From positions 124,001 to 188,000 of the forward strand of contig NZ_SZQJ01000004.1 in NCBI RefSeq assembly GCF_013369335.1: a stretch of 64,000 nucleotides of DNA, in the 5' to 3' direction. Positions within the stretch are counted from its first letter, which is position 1; each line of letters starts with the position of its first letter. The position numbers were made by a program, and so were the translations under genes. Source of the DNA: Vibrio sp. JPW-9-11-11. GTDB taxonomy: Bacteria > Pseudomonadota > Gammaproteobacteria > Enterobacterales > Vibrionaceae. Of this stretch, positions 34,889-43,970 are shown in pieces. A model generated the notes under the pieces. That model did no database searches. It was not told the origin of the DNA and saw nothing but the letters and a program-made list of their open reading frames with translations.

Positions 34889-35920
34889 TTAGTTGTTGCT
34901 GTGTAGCTCTGAGTTCAGTTCTACCGCAGACTTGTTAGCCAGACATTCGATTTGACCTGTCACTGAGTTGCGACGGAACAGTAGGTCAGATACGCCAGCC
35001 AGATCACGTGCTTTAACCACTTCCACTTCTTGGCCTGATGAATCTAGCATGCGCACTTTAGAACCAGCCGTTACATATAGTCCAGATTCAACAGTACAAC
35101 GATCGCCTAGAGGGAAACCAAGACCTGCGTTGGCACCTAGCAGTGAGTTTTCACCGATAGAGACAACAACGGTACCGCCGCCTGATAGAGTACCCATAAT
35201 CGATGCGCCGCCGCCGATGTCAGAGCCGTCGCCCACAACAACACCTGCAGAGATACGACCTTCAACCATGCTTACGCCAGTAGTACCTGCGTTGAAGTTG
35301 ATGAAACCTTCGTGCATAACCGTTGTGCCCTCGCCAACATGTGCGCCAAGACGTACGCGAGAGGTGTCAGCAATACGAATGCCAGCAGGAACCACGTAAT
35401 CAACCATTTTTGGAAACTTGTCTACACAGTCTACAGAGAGTGAGCGACCAGCAAGACGTGCTTCAATCTGACGCTCAGCTAGTTCTGGCAGATCGATAGG
35501 ACCTTCGTTAGTCCATGCGATGTTGTGCAGTAGACCGAAGATACCGTCAAGTACAGTGCCGTGCGGTTGAACCAGACGGTTAGAGATAAGTTGTAGCTTA
35601 AGGAAACCTTCAGCAACTGAAGCTGGTTTTTCGTCACTAGCCAGAACAACAAGCACTAGAGGCTGAGAAGACTCAGCGGCTTTAGCGGCAAAAGAAGCGT
35701 TGGCTACATCACCATTAGCTTCAAATGCACCAGCTAGTTCAGCGCTTTGAGCAGCAGATATTTCGATAGCTTGGTTACCTTGCTCGTAACCAGCAACTTT
35801 AGCTACAGCTTCAACCAGTGCGTCTGCTGGGTTAAGAACTGGGTTAGGGAAAAATGCTTCAATGATTTTTCCATCACGGTTTTTGGTCGCCGTACCAAAG
35901 GCGAGAGAAAAGTAAGCCAT
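34889..35920 (-). CDS. dapD: tetrahydrodipicolinate N-succinyltransferase
   Basis: Transfers succinyl from succinyl-CoA to tetrahydrodipicolinate in the succinylase route to meso-diaminopimelate and lysine. At 343 residues it is the longer form known from Vibrio and Pseudomonas, not the 274-residue E. coli type. A left-handed beta-helix of hexapeptide repeats covers about residues 175-290 (IADTSRVRLGAHVGEGTTVM, VGDGSDIGGGASIMGTLSGG). GGAGAT precedes the ATG. Single-gene unit. Confidence 0.93.
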   Translation of the reverse strand: MAYFSLAFGTATKNRDGKIIEAFFPNPVLNPADALVEAVAKVAGYEQGNQAIEISAAQSAELAGAFEANGDVANASFAAKAAESSQPLVLVVLASDEKPASVAEGFLKLQLISNRLVQPHGTVLDGIFGLLHNIAWTNEGPIDLPELAERQIEARLAGRSLSVDCVDKFPKMVDYVVPAGIRIADTSRVRLGAHVGEGTTVMHEGFINFNAGTTGVSMVEGRISAGVVVGDGSDIGGGASIMGTLSGGGTVVVSIGENSLLGANAGLGFPLGDRCTVESGLYVTAGSKVRMLDSSGQEVEVVKARDLAGVSDLLFRRNSVTGQIECLANKSAVELNSELHSNN

Positions 35921-36249
35921 GTTAAATCTCCATGTTGGGATACGTCTCGACAGAGCTTGCTTGCTCGGTCGTAAATTTAGTTGAGTTCATCATAGTGACA
36001 GCCAAGGCGAGTTTAAAGAGGCAATGACCAGAACGTCCGGAGGATGATACGCCTTGTCTTTTTATCGACACTTTGTCTTTTCAACTACACCTATGTGCAC
36101 AAGCGGGAATAAAAAGAGCCCGAAGCATGACTTCGGGCTCTTGATTAGGACTTTACTTAACACTGATTGGCGCTGCGCTTTTCGCGCTTATTACTTTATA
36201 GATTTACCAACCATTCATACCCGTTGAGCGTTGGGTATGAGTTAGGCAA
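35921..36249. promoter_or_regulatory. gap between dapD and prx2: two hairpins
   Basis: Holds the dapD promoter side and the 3' end of the prx2 transcript. Ten bases after the prx2 stop lies an 8-bp hairpin TCATACCC / GGGTATGA (36215-36240). A strong terminator lies further on: a 12-bp stem AAGAGCCCGAAG / CTTCGGGCTCTT at 36114-36142, followed on the minus strand by TTTTTATT. No gene was seen. Confidence 0.75.
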
Positions 36250-36861
36250 TTACTTTTTGCCTAGGTCTGATGAGTGCTCAGATAGGAACGCGGCAACACC
36301 TTTTGGTGAAGCGTCCATACCTGCTTTACCTTCTTCCCATTGTGCAGGACATACTTCGCCGTGCTTTTGGTGGAAGTTTAGTGCATCAACCATGCGTAGC
36401 ATTTCGTCGATGTTACGACCTAGAGGTAGATCGTTCACTACTTGGTGACGAACTAGACCGTCTTCGTCGATTAGGAATGAACCACGGAACGCAACGCCAG
36501 CTTCTGGGTGCTCAACGTCGTACGCTTTGCAGATTTCGTGTTTAACGTCAGCAACAAGAGGGTACTTAACTTGACCGATACCGCCATCTTCGATAGCTGT
36601 GTTACGCCATGCGTTGTGAGAGAATTGAGAATCGATAGATACACCGATAACTTCTACGCCTTTCGCTTTGAAGTCTTCGAAACGGTTGTCGAATGCGATT
36701 AGCTCAGAAGGGCAAACGAAAGTGAAATCTAGTGGGTAGAAGAAAACAACCGCTTTCTTACCTTTAGTGAACTCTGCAAAGTTGAAGTTATCAACGATTT
36801 CACCATTACCTAGAACAGCTGCAGCAGTAAAATCTGGGGCTTGACGACCTACTAGTACCAT
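36250..36861 (-). CDS. 2-Cys peroxiredoxin Prx2 (AhpC/TSA family)
   Basis: Thiol peroxidase of 203 residues. Peroxidatic Cys lies in DFTFVCPSELIAF (about residue 51) and the resolving Cys in GEVCPAQW (about residue 172), so it is a typical 2-Cys enzyme. The long open frame reaches 37032, but ATG 36861 follows TAGGAG and gives the family N-terminus VLVGRQAPDF. The oxyR2-type gene is divergent, as for the prx2-oxyR2 pair studied in V. vulnificus. It should remove low levels of hydrogen peroxide; its reductase is not encoded here. Confidence 0.93.
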   Translation of the reverse strand: MVLVGRQAPDFTAAAVLGNGEIVDNFNFAEFTKGKKAVVFFYPLDFTFVCPSELIAFDNRFEDFKAKGVEVIGVSIDSQFSHNAWRNTAIEDGGIGQVKYPLVADVKHEICKAYDVEHPEAGVAFRGSFLIDEDGLVRHQVVNDLPLGRNIDEMLRMVDALNFHQKHGEVCPAQWEEGKAGMDASPKGVAAFLSEHSSDLGKK

Positions 36862-37060
36862 TTTTTTGCTCCTAAAATATATAATTAGTTCCAAACCAGC
36901 GTATAGGGCGCGGGTTCGGTCCGTGTTTGTACGAGACAAACTATAGTACACATTGTAGTATGTAAAAAAGCGAATTAAATAGATTAAGTTAATCGAAAAA
37001 AGCGATAAGTTTGGTTTTATTATCTTGGTCAATATCTAACCACGAGTAATCGATAGTTCT

Positions 37061-37966
37061 ATGAATAAGTGGCCTAGCCTCAAACAGTTACACTACTTGA
37101 TCACCCTTTATGAAACCCGCCATTTTAGCGATGCCGCCGAAAAATGTTTTGTCAGTCAGTCGACCTTAAGTAAAGGTATCCAGAACCTCGAAGAGTTGAT
37201 TGGGTGTCCGCTTTACGAGAAAAAAGACAAAAAAAGTCCACTGGTATTTACCCAAGCGGGGGAAATGGTGGTGCAGCATGGGCGCGAATTGTTGGCCAAA
37301 GGGCAAGATTTGGTCGAGTTGGGTCGTTTGTGTCAAGGCGACGAGATGGAAGGGCAGTTGCGAGTAGGGTGTATTCCTACTATTGCTCCGTTTTTGTTGT
37401 GCGACTTGGTGCAAGAGGTCAATCAACGCTTTCCGCAGTTGAACTTACTATTAAGAGAAGACACGACGACCAACTTATTGGATGCTTTGCGCCATGGCGA
37501 GCTCGACGTTTTGATTTTGGCGCTGCCGGTCGATATTGGCTCTATGGACAGCCGAATTGTCGGCAGTGACCCGTTTCGAATGATCATCAGTCAAAATCAA
37601 GCGGATGCGATCCGCACACCAATAAGATATGCCGACTTGCCAAATGAGTTTGTGTTTTTGCTTGAGAAGGAGCACTGCTTGACTGAACATGCGGTCTCTG
37701 CCTGCCAACTGACCGATAAAGAGAAGATTAATCCATTCTCTGCCACCAGTTTACATACCTTAGTCCAGATGGTCGCCAACGGCATGGGTACCACCTTTAT
37801 TCCTCAAATGGCGATTGATCACGGCTTGCTCGACAACCAAAACCTGGTCGTCATCGATGCACCTGGTCGCCAAGCGCATCGTCATATCGGCTTGGTTTGG
37901 CGACCTAGCTCCTCTCGCGTGAATACTTTTAACCAGCTTGCAGATGTGGTTTCAACCCTACTTTAG
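37061..37966 (+). CDS. oxyR2: OxyR-type peroxide sensor, OxyR2 subclass
   Basis: LysR-type regulator of 301 residues. The helix-turn-helix HFSDAAEKCFVSQSTLSKGI is at about 21-40. The redox pair Cys206 and Cys215 lies in EHCLTEHAVSAC, with the eight-residue spacing of OxyR. Residue 204, two before the sensing cysteine, is glutamate. As I recall, that glutamate marks V. vulnificus OxyR2 and makes it more sensitive than OxyR1, which has glycine there. Oxidised protein should activate the divergent prx2 gene from the 200-bp gap. An ATAGTTCTAT dyad overlaps its own start region. Confidence 0.92.
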   Translation: MNKWPSLKQLHYLITLYETRHFSDAAEKCFVSQSTLSKGIQNLEELIGCPLYEKKDKKSPLVFTQAGEMVVQHGRELLAKGQDLVELGRLCQGDEMEGQLRVGCIPTIAPFLLCDLVQEVNQRFPQLNLLLREDTTTNLLDALRHGELDVLILALPVDIGSMDSRIVGSDPFRMIISQNQADAIRTPIRYADLPNEFVFLLEKEHCLTEHAVSACQLTDKEKINPFSATSLHTLVQMVANGMGTTFIPQMAIDHGLLDNQNLVVIDAPGRQAHRHIGLVWRPSSSRVNTFNQLADVVSTLL

Positions 37967-38002
37967 CGATAAGTCGTACTTTCCTCACTGCCAAATACCG
38001 CT

Positions 38003-38031
38003 AAAAGCACACTAGTTTTAGTGTGCTTTTT
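38003..38031 (+). terminator. terminator of oxyR2
   Basis: A perfect 12-bp stem AAAAGCACACTA / TAGTGTGCTTTT with a 4-nt loop and a trailing T, 36 bp after the stop. Confidence 0.9.
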
Positions 38032-38587
38032 AGCATTTTATGCTGACGGTAAAGTTTAACTTGTAAAATTTCACAACTTATTTTTGATGAAGCTTTCATT
38101 AAATTGTGAAATTTCACACTGTGAATTTTACAGTTCTCATTTTTCTCTCTGTTTGATCTCTACTCAACTCATCATCGGCTTGGCAGTAGCCAGCAGGGAT
38201 CATTTGCGAAAGCATCATATCAAACGCTTGTTTGAAACGGTTTCACAAACCAAATTTCACTGTAATTAAATTACGTAACTAGTTACGTTTTGGTGATCGA
38301 AATCAAGGCTTTATCGCTGGCGGAATAAAACTTTGAATTTAACGTTTTGTTTACTTTAGTACTTTTACTCTACTCAATGTTGGTATAGCTTAAATGCATG
38401 CCTAGTAAGACTTATGTCTAGATTGTAAAGCTTGCTGAGCTCGGTCAATCTAAAGCTCAAGTCAGTGATGGACCGTATGAAACATCAATCAATGGCAATG
38501 TGTGATTGTTGTTTGATAGTTACAAATGTAACTGGTCGTTATCCAAAGTAGCCGATGTCATTAGCATGGATAGTTAAGGAAGAAATT
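38032..38587 (+). promoter_or_regulatory. long upstream region of aceB with clustered palindromes
   Basis: About 550 bp without a convincing gene. Three related dyads sit at 38061-38076 (TTGTAAAATTTCACAA), 38105-38118 (TGTGAAATTTCACA, perfect) and 38119-38133 (CTGTGAATTTTACAG); the last two abut. Further on are a perfect 16-bp palindrome ACGTAACTAGTTACGT at 38273-38288 and GTTACA-AA-TGTAAC at 38519-38532. I cannot match the first set to a known regulator. AAGGAAG precedes aceB. Confidence 0.6.
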
Positions 38588-40231
38588 ATGCTTACCAACA
38601 CGCCAGACAGAGAAAATACCAACCAAGCCCAAGAAACCTTCCATACCGAAGGCCAGCTTGATGTCACTGGTTCTCTTTCACCAGAGCATCAAACCATTTT
38701 CCCTGTTGAAGCCCAAACCTTTTTGTCTCTGTTGTGTGGCAAGTTTGCCCAGCGTGTTGATGAGCTACTGGCAGTGCGAGAAGAAAAACAGGCGCGCATT
38801 GACGCTGGTGCATTGCCAGACTTTCTCGAGGAGACACGAGATATCCGCGAAGGTAGCTGGAAAATTCAAGGTATTCCACAAGATTTGCAAGACCGACGCG
38901 TTGAAATTACCGGCCCGACCGACCGAAAAATGGTAATCAATGCACTGAATGCCAATGTGAAAGTGTTCATGGCTGACTTTGAAGATTCGATGTCGCCCGC
39001 CTGGGACAAAGTCCTAGATGGACAAATTAACCTGCGCGACGCGGTAAACGGAACCATCAGTTACACCAATCCGGCGAATGGCAAGCATTACCAACTCGAG
39101 GATGACCCTGCGGTCTTGATTTGTCGCGTGCGTGGTCTGCATCTTAAAGAGAAACACGTCACTTATAATGGCCAGATCATCCCAGGCGCTCTGTTCGACT
39201 TCGCTCTTTATTTCTACAACAACTACGCGAATTTGCTTAAAAAGGGCAGCGGACCGTACTTCTACATTCCCAAACTGCAATCACACCATGAAGCGCAGTG
39301 GTGGAGTGAAGTGTTCCACTTCACGGAAGATTACTTTGGCCTTGATACCGGCACGATAAAAGCCACAGTGTTGATTGAAACGCTCCCTGCTGTATTTGAG
39401 ATGGATGAAATTCTGTTCTCACTCAAAGAACACATCGTCGGGTTAAATTGTGGTCGCTGGGACTATATTTTCAGCTACATCAAAACTTTGAAGAAACACG
39501 CTGACCGTGTTCTTCCTGACCGTCAGGTCGTGACAATGGACAAGCCGTTCCTAAACGCTTACTCGCGTTTGCTTGTCCGCACCTGTCACAAGCGAGGCGC
39601 TTTCGCGATGGGAGGGATGGCCGCCTTTATCCCCGCGAAAGACCCGCAGACCAACCAGCAAGTGCTCGATAAGGTGAACAAAGATAAAACGCTAGAAGCG
39701 AGCAACGGACATGACGGTACTTGGGTTGCGCACCCAGGCTTGGCAGATACTGCGATGGCTGTGTTCGATCAAGCATTAGGTCAGCGTAGTAACCAGCTCA
39801 ATGTATCGCGAGAGCAAGATGCGCCCGTTACCGCCGCGGATCTGCTTGCCCCTTGTGATGGTGACATTACCGAACAAGGGATGCGCCATAACATTCGCGT
39901 GGCGTTGCAATACATCGAAGCATGGATCTCAGGCAATGGCTGTGTGCCCATTTATGGCTTGATGGAAGATGCTGCGACAGCCGAGATCTCTCGCGCTTCT
40001 ATATGGCAATGGATCCAACACGGCAAAGCGCTCGACAATGGTCAAACCGTGACCAAGGCCCTGTTTGAGCAATACCTTGCACAAGAGATCGAAGTGGTCA
40101 AACAAGAGGTGGGTGAAGCCCGCTATCAGGCCGGTCGATTTGAACAAGCGGCCGAACTTATGGCCAAGCTCACCACCAGTGATGAGCTGACCAATTTCTT
40201 AACCGTACCCGGTTACGACTACTTGGACTAA
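38588..40231 (+). CDS. aceB: malate synthase A
   Basis: Condenses glyoxylate with acetyl-CoA to malate, second step of the glyoxylate bypass. 547 residues. The TIM-barrel core holds the family signature [20 protein letters not shown]-like segment (ours [18 protein letters not shown]) near residue 277 and [11 protein letters not shown]; the catalytic aspartate is in the [12 protein letters not shown]-like stretch ([20 protein letters not shown]). ATG 38588 behind AAGGAAG is chosen over the in-frame ATG at 38555. aceA follows after a 125-bp spacer. Confidence 0.95.
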   Translation: [547 protein letters not shown]

Positions 40232-40273
40232 TAGATATTAACTCCACAACCTAACAATAACGTGAAAGCGAAC

Positions 40274-40296
40274 CGGCAGAGCAGGATGTACTGCCG
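40274..40296 (+). promoter_or_regulatory. intercistronic hairpin between aceB and aceA
   Basis: A 6-bp stem CGGCAG / CTGCCG with an 11-nt loop and no T-run, in the 125-bp spacer. It may protect the aceB message 3' end or set the aceA/aceB ratio. Confidence 0.4.
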
Positions 40297-40356
40297 TTAG
40301 CGACAAAAATTCAAAGCGCAGCACAACAAAGCGCTCATCAACAGAGGGATAGACCG

Positions 40357-41670
40357 ATGACTAACTTAACTCGCCGCCAACAAATCGAAGCTCTAGAAAA
40401 AGATTGGGCAACCAATCCACGCTGGAAACAAGTAAAACGCCCTTACACTGCAGAAGAAGTGGTAGAGTTGCGTGGCTCTATGGTTCCGGCTAACACCATC
40501 GCCCAGCGCGGTGCGGACAAGCTGTGGTCACTGGTCAACGGTAGCGCAAAAAAAGGCTACGTTAACTGTCTAGGTGCACTGACGGGTGGTCAAGCGGTCC
40601 AGCAAGCAAAAGCGGGTATCGAAGCGATTTATCTTTCAGGCTGGCAGGTCGCGGCAGATAACAACACTGCGTCAACCATGTACCCAGACCAATCTCTGTA
40701 CCCAGTGGATTCAGTGCCATCTGTGGTTAAGCGAATCAACAACTCTTTCCGTCGTGCTGACCAAATTCAGTGGTCTTCTGGTAAGTCTCCAGAAGATGAA
40801 GGCGGTATCGACTATTTCCTCCCTATCGTGGCAGATGCGGAAGCGGGTTTTGGTGGCGTTCTCAACGCCTACGAGCTGATGAAGTCTATGATCGATGCAG
40901 GTGCTGCAGGGGTTCACTTTGAAGACCAGTTAGCGTCAGTGAAAAAATGTGGTCACATGGGCGGTAAAGTACTGGTTCCAACTCAAGAAGCCGTGCAAAA
41001 GCTGGTAGCAGCGCGACTTGCAGCCGACGTTGCAGGCACGACTACCTTGGTGATTGCGCGTACTGACGCCAATGCCGCAGACTTGCTTACCTCTGACTGT
41101 GACCCATACGATAAAGACTTCATCGTTGGTGAGCGCACGCAAGAAGGTTTCTACCGCGTGCGTGCGGGGATCGACCAAGCGATTTCTCGTGGCCTAGCGT
41201 ATGCGCCATATGCAGACCTAATTTGGTGTGAAACCGCAACGCCTTGTTTGGAAGAAGCGCGTAAGTTTGCTGAAGCGATTCACGCCGAGTACCCAGATCA
41301 GCTATTGGCGTACAACTGTTCACCATCATTTAACTGGGAGAAGAACCTAGACGCGGACACTATTGCTAAGTTCCAGCAAGAGCTTTCTGATATGGGCTAT
41401 AAATACCAGTTCATCACGTTGGCGGGTATCCATAACATGTGGTTCAACATGTTTGAGCTTGCGCACGACTACGCCCAAGGGGAAGGCATGCGCCACTACG
41501 TAGAGAAAGTTCAGCGTCCTGAGTTCCAAGCGGCTGAGAAAGGCTACACCTTCGTTGCGCACCAACAAGAGGTTGGTACTGGTTACTTCGACAAAATGAC
41601 CAACACTATTCAAGGTGGGAGCTCGTCAGTAACCGCGCTCACCGGCTCAACTGAAGAGGACCAATTTTAA
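40357..41670 (+). CDS. aceA: isocitrate lyase
   Basis: Splits isocitrate into glyoxylate and succinate, first step of the glyoxylate bypass. 437 residues. The catalytic loop signature [13 protein letters not shown] (about residues 191-203) contains the nucleophilic cysteine. [22 protein letters not shown] and [13 protein letters not shown] complete the active site. GAGGGATAG precedes the ATG. The operon ends here with a terminator, so aceK (isocitrate dehydrogenase kinase/phosphatase) is not part of it, unlike in E. coli. Confidence 0.96.
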   Translation: MTNLTRRQQIEALEKDWATNPRWKQVKRPYTAEEVVELRGSMVPANTIAQRGADKLWSLVNGSAKKGYVNCLGALTGGQAVQQAKAGIEAIYLSGWQVAADNNTASTMYPDQSLYPVDSVPSVVKRINNSFRRADQIQWSSGKSPEDEGGIDYFLPIVADAEAGFGGVLNAYELMKSMIDAGAAGVHFEDQLASVKKCGHMGGKVLVPTQEAVQKLVAARLAADVAGTTTLVIARTDANAADLLTSDCDPYDKDFIVGERTQEGFYRVRAGIDQAISRGLAYAPYADLIWCETATPCLEEARKFAEAIHAEYPDQLLAYNCSPSFNWEKNLDADTIAKFQQELSDMGYKYQFITLAGIHNMWFNMFELAHDYAQGEGMRHYVEKVQRPEFQAAEKGYTFVAHQQEVGTGYFDKMTNTIQGGSSSVTALTGSTEEDQF

Positions 41671-41684
41671 TCCCTAGACCCAGT

Positions 41685-41720
41685 GTGAGTCAGTTAAAAT
41701 GCAGGCTTTAGCTGACTCAC
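41685..41720 (+). promoter_or_regulatory. hairpin after aceA
   Basis: A 14-bp stem GTGAGTCAGTTAAA / TTTAGCTGACTCAC (one wobble) with an 8-nt loop, 15 bp after the aceA stop. It has no T-run, so it is more likely a 3' protection element upstream of the real terminator. Confidence 0.6.
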
Positions 41721-41767
41721 CATTGGGAAGTGGTATTCTGTTTAGGCATAAACTTTGACATGCTTTT

Positions 41768-41792
41768 GAGCGGCGCAGGCCGCTCTTTTTTT
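41768..41792 (+). terminator. terminator of the aceBA operon
   Basis: A 7-bp GC-rich stem GAGCGGC / GCCGCTC with a GCAG loop and seven T residues. The T-run touches the stop codon of the convergent chemoreceptor gene. Confidence 0.88.
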
Positions 41793-43731
41793 ATAGTTTA
41801 AAAAAGCTGAGTAGTTCTTTTTGTCTTTCTGCAAGGGAAGAGAGCTCTTCACTGGCCTTTTTACTCTGCTGAATTCCCGCCACATTTTGATGCACCAGGT
41901 CGAACGTTTGCGAGACGTTTTGGGAAATGTCTTGCGTTACCCCTGACTGTTCTTCAGACGCGGTCGCGACTTGAGTATTCATATCGGAGATCAACTGAAC
42001 AGAGTGAGTGATAGAGGAGAAAGCGGCCCGTAATTGCGTGCTGTAATTGCGTGAGTCTTCGGTCAATACGAGGTTGGACTGCATAAAGTCGTTGGCATCT
42101 TTGGCCTGTGCTTGCAACTTGGAAATGATGTCTTGAATATCGACCGTTGATTGTTGGGTTTTAGCGGCCAAAGATCGCACCTCGTCGGCGACGACGGCAA
42201 AACCGCGTCCTTGTTCACCAGCACGAGCTGCCTCAATCGCTGCGTTAAGAGCAAGCAAGTTGGTTTGTTCTGAAATGGAGTTGATCACCTCCACTACCGT
42301 GCCTATTTCGACCGAGTATTCTTGTAGTTGGTGAACAATTTTCGAGGTTTCATCCACCGACTTGATCACTTTCTCTGAAATGTTATCGGAAGAATCAAGC
42401 GCGCTGGCACCCTCTGATACTTTCGAAGTGGCGTCACTGGCTGAGCTCTCGGCGTGGGCGGCATTTTGGCTAACTTCACTCGCGGTGCTCGAGAGTTCGT
42501 TGATCGCGGTGGCGATTTGTTCGACTTGACTCAGCTCATTTTGTGCATTGGCTTCGGTGTCACTCATCACCGCCGTTAACTCAACAGACGCTGACGAGAC
42601 ATTATCTGAAATCTGATGAAAGCCATCGATGATGCGACGTAGCTCTTGGCGCATTTGCAAGATATTCGCGTAGATACCACTCTCGTTCCCTGTCACGTCA
42701 ATCTGAGTAGATAGATCTCCCTTCGCCACTTGCTCGACCACGGCCTGAATAACGGTCGGTTCTCCTCCCACGGCTTTCAGCACATTTCGATAAATGAGGT
42801 ACGCGATGATAAGCCCAGTGATGACGACAAAAATTGCCAACAAAATCATGGTAGTTTGCGCAGAAGAGAAGCGATCGACCATTTGCGGGCCGACTTCATC
42901 TTGTTGATTTTTGGTCGCCAATTTGAGTTGCTCGATAGATTGAGCCATCGAGCCACCAAGCACATCCAATGTCCCCTTGATGATCTCATTTCGCTCGGCA
43001 ATGGTTTGTACCACTTGAGCAAACGTTGCTTGGTAGTCGGAAAACGCTTGGCCAAAGTCCTTAAAATGCCCCAACTGCTGTGTCGACATGAGTTGAGATT
43101 CGACCGTTTCAGCGGCCGCTAATACCTCGATGAACTCTTTGTTGGCACGTTCAGCGTCAGATTGCTGATTAGTGGTGAGGTATTGAGACGCGTATAGGCG
43201 ACCCAGCATTAAGTGCTGTTGCAAGTTGCCTGCGCTGACCGCAACCTCGAGATCATCTTCATTGGCCGCTCCTTGCATAATATCACTCACCTCTTTACGC
43301 ATGGTAAGACCGAGCGGGGTGAGCGTTTGTTCGACCAATTGATTGCGTTGTTCAACCAAGGCTACCACTTGATTAAAGCCTTGCTCATATTGAACAAGTT
43401 GGTCCGCTATTTGTGAGAGCTGTGTGCGCTGTGAAGTGGAAACGCTGCCGTCCATTGCTTGCTGAATAAGTTGTTTTGAGGTGCTGATTCGGCGACTTAG
43501 CTCTTGTTTGCTGTTGTTGTCATGGTCACGAATGTATTTCAGCGCGGCCAAGCGAGCTTCAAGAATGTTCGCTTGTACGCGGCCAGTTGCCACACTTGTG
43601 ATAGCTAACTCCCGATAAGTGTTGAAGCCTTGGCTGGATTGATAAAAGCGCAGTGCCGCAATCGTAGACATGATCAAAATAAGGGCAAGAATAACCCCAA
43701 ACCCCATGGTGAGTAATTTTCGTAGACTCAT
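41791..43731 (-). CDS. methyl-accepting chemotaxis protein with an HBM-like sensor
   Basis: Transmembrane chemoreceptor, 646 residues from ATG 43731 (the frame extends further up, without the membrane-start layout). TM1 is at about 9-27. A long all-helical periplasmic region of roughly 265 residues with [20 protein letters not shown] fits the helical bimodular (HBM) sensor type. TM2 is at about 294-314 and a HAMP domain follows. The signalling domain carries the conserved tip [20 protein letters not shown] and [12 protein letters not shown]. Known HBM receptors bind organic acids of the TCA cycle. Being next to aceBA is suggestive but not proof. Confidence 0.88.
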   Translation of the reverse strand: MSLRKLLTMGFGVILALILIMSTIAALRFYQSSQGFNTYRELAITSVATGRVQANILEARLAALKYIRDHDNNSKQELSRRISTSKQLIQQAMDGSVSTSQRTQLSQIADQLVQYEQGFNQVVALVEQRNQLVEQTLTPLGLTMRKEVSDIMQGAANEDDLEVAVSAGNLQQHLMLGRLYASQYLTTNQQSDAERANKEFIEVLAAAETVESQLMSTQQLGHFKDFGQAFSDYQATFAQVVQTIAERNEIIKGTLDVLGGSMAQSIEQLKLATKNQQDEVGPQMVDRFSSAQTTMILLAIFVVITGLIIAYLIYRNVLKAVGGEPTVIQAVVEQVAKGDLSTQIDVTGNESGIYANILQMRQELRRIIDGFHQISDNVSSASVELTAVMSDTEANAQNELSQVEQIATAINELSSTASEVSQNAAHAESSASDATSKVSEGASALDSSDNISEKVIKSVDETSKIVHQLQEYSVEIGTVVEVINSISEQTNLLALNAAIEAARAGEQGRGFAVVADEVRSLAAKTQQSTVDIQDIISKLQAQAKDANDFMQSNLVLTEDSRNYSTQLRAAFSSITHSVQLISDMNTQVATASEEQSGVTQDISQNVSQTFDLVHQNVAGIQQSKKASEELSSLAERQKELLSFFKL

Positions 43732-43899
43732 AGCGACAGACCTATTTTCAGTGGATATTATCTTTCTGATGTTTTTATCACTAAGTCTAGTTGGGATTTT
43801 TACGTGAGTGGCACTTTCTGCCAACTGTATGATGACCGAGCATCAAAAGACCAGGTGACGTGGCACAGAGATGGGCTATCGGGTTGAGTATGTCTGGTA

Positions 43900-43936
43900 A
43901 GCTATGGCGTGGTTGAACAGCGACCACGCCATAGCT
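43900..43936. promoter_or_regulatory. perfect 14-bp hairpin between the CBS and chemoreceptor genes
   Basis: AGCTATGGCGTGGT / ACCACGCCATAGCT with a 9-nt loop, 34 bp downstream of the CBS-domain gene. No T-run follows on either strand, so it is not a standard intrinsic terminator. It may still end or protect the CBS transcript. Confidence 0.6.
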
Positions 43937-43970
43937 CGTCAAAATAGAGAAACGTTACGCCATCTGAAGG

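Noticed and set aside
34968..35399. 143-codon plus-strand frame opposite dapD
   Set aside because: Antisense to the hexapeptide repeat region; Pro/Ser/Thr-rich shadow translation without homology cues.
36862..37060. A full four-part OxyR operator between prx2 and oxyR2
   Set aside because: ATAGTTCTAT and CTATAGT fragments are visible, but I could not align the complete ATAG-type tetrad with correct spacing.
38119..38133. CTGTGAATTTTACAG as a LexA box
   Set aside because: LexA sites need CTGT-N8-ACAG; here the spacing is seven and related dyads next to it lack CTGT.
38084..38269. 61-codon frame in the gap before aceB
   Set aside because: It runs through the palindrome cluster, lacks a good ribosome site and has no protein-like features.
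42730..43122. 130-codon plus-strand frame opposite the chemoreceptor
   Set aside because: Opposite the helical sensor domain; typical antisense shadow.
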